Source: an uncultured Campylobacter sp.
GTDB lineage: Bacteria > Campylobacterota > Campylobacteria > Campylobacterales > Campylobacteraceae
Assembly: GCF_938041645.1 (NCBI RefSeq)
Contig: NZ_CALIST010000049.1
Location: forward strand, 1-47,869
Reading direction: 5' to 3'
DNA: 47,869 nt
Every line of letters begins with the position of its first letter. Position 1 is the first letter of the stretch. Positions 42,573 through 47,869 of this stretch are shown piece by piece. Position numbers and translations under genes: made by a program. The notes beneath the pieces were generated by a model. It did no database searches. It was given only the letters and a program-made list of their open reading frames with translations, and was not told the DNA's origin.

Positions 42573-43253
42573 ATGCAAGAGCATTTAAAGCTACTTAAAG
42601 ACCTGAGCGTCCTCATCGTCGAGGACGACGAGATCGCAAGGGAGCTGCTAATAGGCGGGCTAAAACCATACTGCCTAAGCGTCTGGGGCGCAGGCGACGG
42701 GCTAGAGGGGCTGGAGCGCTTTAAAAAGCTAGCCCCCGCCATCGTCATCACCGACATCCACATGCCCGCGATGAACGGCTTTGAGATGATGAAAGAGATG
42801 ATACGCATAAAGCCCGCGCAAAAATTTATCGTCTTTACCTCCTACGACACCGACGACAACCTCATCAAAAGCATCGAGCACGGCGCGGCGTCGTTTCTAA
42901 AAAAGCCCGTCGATATCGCCGCTCTGTGCCGTCTGCTCGTGGCTCTAACCTACGAAAAGGACGAAAAGCTCGTGCGCCTGGGCCCGCAAACCAGCATAAA
43001 TCTCGCCAAAGAAAAGATCTACAAAAACGGCGAGGAAATTTATCTATCATTTTTGCAAAACAAGCTCTTTTGGCTCTTTGCGTACAATCTAAACAAGCTC
43101 GTGAGCTACGAGATGATCGAGGAGTTCGTCTACGAGGGCGAGCAAACGAGCAAGGGCGCGATACAAAACGTCGTGCTAAGGCTAAAGCGGGAGCTGGGGG
43201 TGAGGTTTAAGAATATTAGCGAGAGCGGATACATCCTGCTAAGCGGCGAGTAG
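42573..43253 (+). CDS. OmpR-family response regulator
   Basis: A 226-residue two-domain regulator. The receiver carries EDD (residues 17-19), phospho-acceptor D61 in VITDIHMPAMNG, the FTSYD switch threonine/serine and the KKP lysine near residue 111. The C-terminal winged helix (about 130-225, ending RFKNISESGYILLSG) binds DNA. One base separates it from the kinase gene, so they are a cognate pair. Likely targets are the assT/dsb promoters or the 26-base palindrome; unproven. Confidence 0.92.
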   Translation: MQEHLKLLKDLSVLIVEDDEIARELLIGGLKPYCLSVWGAGDGLEGLERFKKLAPAIVITDIHMPAMNGFEMMKEMIRIKPAQKFIVFTSYDTDDNLIKSIEHGAASFLKKPVDIAALCRLLVALTYEKDEKLVRLGPQTSINLAKEKIYKNGEEIYLSFLQNKLFWLFAYNLNKLVSYEMIEEFVYEGEQTSKGAIQNVVLRLKRELGVRFKNISESGYILLSGE

Positions 43254-43775
43254 GGTAAATTTTGAAATTTGCGGCTTGTCTTTTTGCCCTATACTTCGTT
43301 GGATCTCGCTGCGGGCTGCAGTCACGTATTATATATACGCTCCTTTGCCCTTGCTTATCCGCCTTGTCTATGACAAAAATACTTCACCTTGAAATTTCTA
43401 CGTTCAAATTTGGCGTTAAATTTTATTTTGCGGCTCGTCTTTTTCCGCCATACTTCGCTTTGCTTCCCTTGCGGTCGCAACTGCAAGCAGAAAGCGGCTC
43501 GCTCGGCTTCTGTCACGGACGAGCGAGTCCGCTCCCTCGCCTCGTTTGCCGCTGCCTCGTCTGACGTAAAAATACTTCGCCTTGAAATTTTACATTTAAA
43601 TTTAAAGTCAAATTTCTAAATTTCGGCTCAAATTTTACCTGCCGAAACCCGCGCTTTGAAAACTTAAAATTTAGTCGCTATCGCGCCGCAGGGCTTAGCG
43701 ATAAAATTTGTTAGAAGCCTCGCGGCTAAATTTAATGCAGCGCGTAAAACAAAGTTTGCTTTGGCGCGGCGAAGC
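43254..43775. repeat. Degenerate direct duplication in a non-coding spacer
   Basis: Two related units: the block GCGGCTTGTCTTTTTGCC at 43271 recurs as GCGGCTCGTCTTTTTCCG at 43430, and ATACTTCACCTTGAAATTT near 43379 recurs as ATACTTCGCCTTGAAATTT near 43572. Spacing 159 to about 193 bases shows insertions between them. Both units also share CATACTTCG/TATACTTCG and a GCGG element. Frames across it are not protein-like. It looks like a dispersed non-coding repeat present twice. Confidence 0.6.
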
Positions 43776-44429
43776 CTATTTCGCCAGCAGCTCCTTTGCC
43801 GCGGCGACCATATCGTCTAGCGAACCGAACGAGGAGGTGTTTAAGAGATACTTGCCGCTCACGACAAACGCCGGCACGCCCGAAATCACCGCGACTTCGT
43901 AGCCCCCGTCCCACTGCGCGAGCAGAGCCTGCGCCTTTTTGCTAGCAAGCGCCGCTTCGTATTCGCCCACGCTCACGCCCGCAGCATCCAGCGCGGTTTT
44001 GATAAATCTCTGCTTATCGCTACCGCCGCCGAAATCGTCCTTTTTGTCGTGGATCGCTTTGTAAATCGCAAATTTCGCCTTTTTAAATTTCGACTCATCG
44101 CTTAGCGGGCCGACGTCATCCTTTTCATCAAGCACGATGAGGGCTGCGAATACGCCGCTTGCGGTCTGTCCGAACACGCCCTTGGTCTTTAGATGCCACG
44201 GCAAAAATTCCGTCCCCTCAAGCTTTTTCATCAGCTGCGGCGTGACCGTCCTATCGAACGTATAGCAGTGCGGGCAATCGTAGTTAAAAATTTTAACGAT
44301 GCTGTTTTTCGGTACGTTTAGCGGCTTTTGCAGCACTTGATAATTAACGCCCTCCTCCAGCGCGTTTGCACCTACGCCAAGCAAGCAAACGGCAGCTAAA
44401 ATTCGTATAAATTTAGAAAGCATTTTCAT
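43776..44429 (-). CDS. dsbA: DsbA-like thiol oxidase with CPHC site
   Basis: A 217-residue periplasmic disulfide oxidase. Signal peptide to about residue 24 (GVGANA), active site CPHC at C52-C55, cis-proline in SGVPAFVVSG near residue 184. It is clearly paralogous to the dsbL-like gene at 39593 along its whole length but keeps the general DsbA site, so it may be the broad-range enzyme or serve the second sulfotransferase. The ATG at 44429 has AAAGGA 5 bases upstream; the TTG one codon before is less likely. No DsbB partner is adjacent. Confidence 0.9.
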   Translation of the reverse strand: MKMLSKFIRILAAVCLLGVGANALEEGVNYQVLQKPLNVPKNSIVKIFNYDCPHCYTFDRTVTPQLMKKLEGTEFLPWHLKTKGVFGQTASGVFAALIVLDEKDDVGPLSDESKFKKAKFAIYKAIHDKKDDFGGGSDKQRFIKTALDAAGVSVGEYEAALASKKAQALLAQWDGGYEVAVISGVPAFVVSGKYLLNTSSFGSLDDMVAAAKELLAK

Positions 44430-44550
44430 CAAATTCCTTTGCGGTAAATTTTAAAGATTGTATAAAATAAAGGGTAAATTTGAAATAAAATCTAAGCAAC
44501 GAGCTTCTTTTTTAATTCTTTAACCATTTCGAGTTTAAGTTCCTTGGTTG

Positions 44551-44556
44551 TATAAT
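44551..44556 (+). promoter_or_regulatory. -10 box of the TupA-like gene
   Basis: TATAAT preceded by GGTTG, 36 bases before the start codon. Confidence 0.55.
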
Positions 44557-44591
44557 GCCTGAAATTTTACATTTCAAAACAAGGAGTAGCT

Positions 44592-45434
44592 ATGAAAAAG
44601 TCTATTTGTATCGCGATTTTGCTATGCGCCAGTTTGATGGCGAGTGAGTGCACCGCAGTGTATGGAGATGGAAAAACGGAGCTAAAGCTTGCTACGGGAA
44701 GCCCGGGAGAGCTTGGGCTACTCGAAGTTTTATCTAATGAATTTAGCAAGGCAAACGACACCAAAATTTGCTGGATAAAAGCAGGAAGCGGTCAGACTCT
44801 CGAACTTTTGAAAAATAAAAAGATAGATATCGCTATGGTTCACGCTCCAAAGGCGGAAATAAGCGCCGTAAAAGAGGGCTGGGCTACGCAAAGGACGTTG
44901 ATCGGATCAAACGAGTTTTTTATCGTAGGGCCTAAAAGCGATCCCGCAAAGATAAAAACCGCCCAAAACGTAACAGAGGCCTATACCGATATAGCCAAAT
45001 CCCAAAGCCTTTTTTACACCAGAGCGGACAACTCCGGAACTCATAAAAAAGAGCTTAGTATCTGGAAAATGGCAAATATCGTTCCGCAAGGCCAGTGGTA
45101 TGAGGCAAATAAAGATTTTATGTTAGCGACTCTTTTAAAAGCCGATAAAAACGGAGCATATTTTATGAGCGATAGCAGTACTTGGGTCGTGGCGAAAAAA
45201 GACATAAAATCCAGCGAAATTCTATTTCGCGGCGATAAATATCTAATAAATACGTATTGCGCCCTAAGACAAAACGATAGCGATACTGCCGAAAGCAAGA
45301 AATCGAAAGATTTTATAGATTTCGTAGCTTCAAGCGCAGGGCAAGAGATAATTAAAAATTACGGTAAAGACAGATACGGCGAAGGGCTTTACAACGACGC
45401 TGCATACGCTCAGAAATATTTTATAAGCGAGTAG
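44592..45434 (+). CDS. Orphan TupA-like periplasmic binding protein
   Basis: A 280-residue binding protein with a signal peptide (residues 1-18, ending MAS). The wording is that of TupA, the tungstate-binding protein: LATGSPGELGLLEVL near residue 36, the IDIAMVHAPKAE block near residue 79, then the RADNSGTHKKELSIWK segment near residue 140. TupB and TupC, the permease and ATPase, are not adjacent, so it is an orphan here. It may serve a distant ABC transporter or act as a ligand-binding partner for a sensor. The ligand could be tungstate, molybdate or, less likely, sulfate. ATG with AAGGAG site. Confidence 0.85.
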   Translation: MKKSICIAILLCASLMASECTAVYGDGKTELKLATGSPGELGLLEVLSNEFSKANDTKICWIKAGSGQTLELLKNKKIDIAMVHAPKAEISAVKEGWATQRTLIGSNEFFIVGPKSDPAKIKTAQNVTEAYTDIAKSQSLFYTRADNSGTHKKELSIWKMANIVPQGQWYEANKDFMLATLLKADKNGAYFMSDSSTWVVAKKDIKSSEILFRGDKYLINTYCALRQNDSDTAESKKSKDFIDFVASSAGQEIIKNYGKDRYGEGLYNDAAYAQKYFISE

Positions 45435-45454
45435 AATTTAAGTCTTAAAAGATT

Positions 45455-45543
45455 AAATTCGGCAAATTTGATAAGCCGAATTTCAACGACGCGATGGGTA
45501 AAATTTAAGCAAACGGGTTAAATTTCAGACCGAATTTAACCCG
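45455..45543. terminator. Two hairpins between convergent genes
   Basis: A 9-bp hairpin (45455-45463 with 45475-45483, AAATTCGGC arm) follows the TupA-like gene. A perfect 11-bp hairpin (45514-45524 with 45533-45543, CGGGTTAAATT arm) lies nearer assT2. Each probably ends one of the convergent transcripts. Confidence 0.55.
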
Positions 45544-45602
45544 CCGCGTAAATTCTAAATTTACTGCGGCGATCGCACTAAATTTAATCTCGGCGCGAAA
45601 TT

Positions 45603-47375
45603 TTAATAATCAAAAATATTCGGATCGATCACCATCGCGCGGTATGCTACGTCGTCTCTAGACGCAGACTCCACGTCCATTTCAAATTTAATGTCGTTTG
45701 TTTTCGGATCGATCTCCACGAGCACCATTTTGATCGTCTTATCAGGTTTTAGCAGATAGACGTTCGAGCTTGAGATGAAGTACGTGCTTTTATCCTTTTG
45801 CCACTCCACGACGCTAGTAACCGCGCTATAGAAGTCAAATCCGCGCTCCTTGCCAAACTCCCACGTCTGCTCGACCGTGCCCTTTTTCTCATCGATCTTG
45901 TACTCGACCGCGCGGGAGTATTTTTGCTCTTTTAGCGCAGGCTGCTCCATGCCGCGGCCGTCGCCGTTGTCAAATACGCTGATGTGCTTGACGGAGCCCT
46001 TGTTATCGTAGCGCGGAGTGAGCCACGCGGTGTGCTGCGTCCACGACCAGTCGAAGTCGCCCTCGCATTTTGAGTTTTCGCATTTGATTTTGTTGCCGTT
46101 TTTATCGACGGGAACGAGCACTTTTTCTTTAAAGTCCGCGCTCCAGCCCTCAGGAGACGCTAGGATCCATTTTACCTTTTTGTCGCGGCCGATCTTAACT
46201 ATGCCTTGGTGGCGAAGCGAGAGGATGATGCTGTCGTCGCTAGGATCGTGCGAGATCGAGTTTACGTGCGCCCAGTTGCGTCCCGTGCCGGTCGAGGTCA
46301 CGTCGCCGAAAGGCAGATCGTCGCTGATTTTGATCTCTTTGGCGTCCATATCGATATTTAGGCACACGGCGCGAGCGTCAAGAGCTTTGATTAGGTTGCT
46401 GCGGTAAACGTTTTTGCCGAAAATTTCATTCAGATCCCACTCGTCCACGACCTTGCCGCTGCCGTCCACTTCGATGATGTGATCTCTGATCGTGTGCGAG
46501 ATCCTGCCGTCTGCGTGGTGGTAGTTGTATTTACCGACGCGAAGCAGCAGATGATCGCCTTTTAGCGGCATCACCTCGTGGCTAAGGTCGATGTAGCCGC
46601 GCGGCAGCTCGCGATTATACACCTCCTTGCCCATCATATCGTAACGCATATATCGCTGCGCCATGCCCCAGCTCAGATCGCCGTTTGGCAGCTGATGAAA
46701 GCCCATCATCATGCCGCCGTCCATCACTCTGCGCTCGCTGCGGTCATAAAATTTCTGATAGTCCAGATACCATCTGACCTCGCCCTGAGTATCGACGACG
46801 AAATTTTCCGTAAAGTCGTTCCAGCTAGCCGTACCGCCGTTTTTCCAATCAAGCGGTTTATGGACGCTCGTGATGGTGTTGTTGATGAGATAGAGCCTAT
46901 TTTTAAACGCAGGATCGACCTTTTTGACCTTCATCTTTTGCATGTGGCCAAATCTATAATCGCGGCTATACGTCACGATCGGCTGAGCGTAAATTTTATA
47001 CTTTTCGACCTTCTTTTCGCCGTTAAAAACGTAGCTTACTTCGACCTCGTTTAGATAGTCGGGGTACAGCCCCCAGATCGGCACGCCGTCGTGCGTCAGC
47101 AGCGCATGCTCGGAGACGTTATAGGCGATGTCGATGCCGCCGTTCGGCTTACCGAGCACCCGCACGTGGATATCCTTGATGTCCTTGCCGGCGCGATCAA
47201 TGACGGCGGTCAGAGGCGCCACGTCGTAGGGGTTGATAAACACCGAGCCAAGCTCGCCCTGGGTTTTTACTTGATGCGCCAAAACGCCCGCACTCGCAGT
47301 CTGCGGCACCGCTATAAGCGCGCCGCTTGCCAAGGCCGCAGCCAAAACGATAGAACCGAAAAAAATCTTACGCAT
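45603..47375 (-). CDS. assT: Periplasmic arylsulfate sulfotransferase, paralogue 2
   Basis: A 590-residue paralogue of the enzyme at 37511. Signal peptide (residues 1-29, ending ASA-GV), N-terminal domain with FINPYDVAPLTAVI, then the propeller. Catalytic His in WTQHTAW (about H448), AHVNS and SLRHQ are kept, as is the cysteine pair (C432, C437), though with a shorter loop than in paralogue 1. The last 120 residues differ strongly, so substrate preference probably differs. ATG with an AAGGAGC site. It is convergent with the TupA-like gene. Confidence 0.93.
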   Translation of the reverse strand: MRKIFFGSIVLAAALASGALIAVPQTASAGVLAHQVKTQGELGSVFINPYDVAPLTAVIDRAGKDIKDIHVRVLGKPNGGIDIAYNVSEHALLTHDGVPIWGLYPDYLNEVEVSYVFNGEKKVEKYKIYAQPIVTYSRDYRFGHMQKMKVKKVDPAFKNRLYLINNTITSVHKPLDWKNGGTASWNDFTENFVVDTQGEVRWYLDYQKFYDRSERRVMDGGMMMGFHQLPNGDLSWGMAQRYMRYDMMGKEVYNRELPRGYIDLSHEVMPLKGDHLLLRVGKYNYHHADGRISHTIRDHIIEVDGSGKVVDEWDLNEIFGKNVYRSNLIKALDARAVCLNIDMDAKEIKISDDLPFGDVTSTGTGRNWAHVNSISHDPSDDSIILSLRHQGIVKIGRDKKVKWILASPEGWSADFKEKVLVPVDKNGNKIKCENSKCEGDFDWSWTQHTAWLTPRYDNKGSVKHISVFDNGDGRGMEQPALKEQKYSRAVEYKIDEKKGTVEQTWEFGKERGFDFYSAVTSVVEWQKDKSTYFISSSNVYLLKPDKTIKMVLVEIDPKTNDIKFEMDVESASRDDVAYRAMVIDPNIFDY

Positions 47376-47525
47376 ATTCGCTCCTTTTGGGTAAATTTAA
47401 CTAATTTTACTACTACCAAATCACATAATAATCATACTAGCTTTAAATCAAATTTAAAGTTAAATTCTAATATATCTACTTAAATTTTAGAACGCAAGCG
47501 AGACGGGTAACAGGCTAAAATTTGA

Positions 47526-47531
47526 TATAAT
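47526..47531 (+). promoter_or_regulatory. -10 box of the tautomerase gene
   Basis: TATAAT 33 bases before the start codon. Confidence 0.55.
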
Positions 47532-47563
47532 TAGCCCTGCTTTATCAAATTTAAGGAGAGAAA

Positions 47564-47773
47564 ATGCCATTCGTAAATATAAAAGTAGCCGCTCCGGAGC
47601 CTACAAAAGAGCAAAAAAAGCAAATCATCGCCGAGATTACGAATACGCTAGCACGCGTATTAGGCAAAGACCCAGCCGCAATACTCGTGATGATCGAAAC
47701 GCTCGGTATGGACAGCATCGGTAAAAGCGGTCTAAGTCTTGAGGAAATCAAACAAAATAAAGAGAAAAAATGA
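47564..47773 (+). CDS. 4-oxalocrotonate tautomerase-family enzyme
   Basis: A 69-residue protein of the small tautomerase superfamily. After removal of Met, the catalytic Pro is the first residue (MPFVNIKVA). The EQKKQIIAEITNTLARVLGK helix and the ILVMIETLGMDSIGKSG segment fit the DmpI-like subgroup. Many members have no known substrate; a role in aromatic breakdown is not supported by neighbours, although phenolic compounds would be released and used by the sulfotransferases next door. ATG with an AAGGAGAG site. Confidence 0.9.
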   Translation: MPFVNIKVAAPEPTKEQKKQIIAEITNTLARVLGKDPAAILVMIETLGMDSIGKSGLSLEEIKQNKEKK

Positions 47774-47869
47774 GCGAATTTTTATAGGATTTTGAGCTAA
47801 AAATCACGCTCGCAGCGGGCGATACTTGCGCCGCTAAGCGGTCTAAATTTACCGAACACGCAGGCGGGC

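Noticed and set aside
43262..43564. 100-codon open frame after the response regulator
   Set aside because: It runs across the degenerate duplication, the two units are not in a shared frame, and no ribosome binding site is present.

Overview
The window looks like chromosome from a Campylobacter of the higher-GC oral or intestinal group. C. gracilis, C. showae and C. rectus are the kind of species I have in mind, but the species is not proven. Evidence is the Campylobacterota gene set (octahaem Hao with HaoC, class I two-subunit fumarase, DcuC, a secG-frr-pyrE-RDD-rnhB run, YajR-like MFS next to moeA), TATAAT -10 boxes with weak -35 boxes, and AAATTT / AAAATTTTAAAATTT motifs that saturate the intergenic DNA. 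Nothing indicates a plasmid or prophage.

Layout. 1-5.1 kb: a small unknown protein, the haoA-haoC nitrite/hydroxylamine-type cytochrome pair, and the divergent fumarase genes. 5.4-10.2 kb: a DUF3137 membrane protein, two unknown envelope proteins and TerC. 11.1-14.3 kb: C4-dicarboxylate carrier DcuC followed by an M3 oligoendopeptidase. 15.2-18.9 kb: a leftward operon of carbonic anhydrase, MscS channel, an unlisted 57-residue extremely acidic mini-protein and a divergent superoxide dismutase, all overlapping. 19.0-22.7 kb: a Bax-inhibitor-1 family protein, then the housekeeping run secG, frr, pyrE, RDD, rnhB. 23.3-26.1 kb: an accessory patch with a lipoprotein, two poly-C tracts, decayed DNA, and an AT-rich two-gene cassette (metallo-beta-lactamase-fold protein plus four-helix membrane protein). 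26.2-31.7 kb: a secreted MORN-repeat protein, deoxyinosine glycosylase, moeA, MFS and RdgB. 31.76-32.32 kb: six tRNA genes. 32.6-36.8 kb: short hybrid cluster protein, a repeat-bearing intergenic region, a pyridoxamine-type kinase and a MenA-type prenyltransferase of foreign look. 36.8-37.1 kb: a broken DUF2695 gene. 37.5-47.4 kb: an arylsulfate sulfotransferase island. The window ends with a tautomerase gene.

The most coherent system is the sulfotransferase island. It has two periplasmic arylsulfate sulfotransferases (AssT), a DsbL-like oxidase with a CPFC site and its DsbI-like quinone-linked partner. It also has a Cache-domain histidine kinase with an OmpR-type regulator, a second DsbA-like oxidase with a CPHC site, and an orphan TupA-like binding protein. 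DsbL/DsbI probably make the disulfide that both AssT proteins retain. The two-component system probably responds to a periplasmic ligand.

The best candidate for an undescribed system is the AT-rich MBL/4TM pair at 24.5-26.1 kb. It is an overlapping two-gene unit with its own promoter, foreign base composition and no obvious metabolic neighbour. A defence or stress role is a guess. The mscS-acidic mini-protein-sod operon is the second candidate. All functional statements come from reading the sequence; no search was run.
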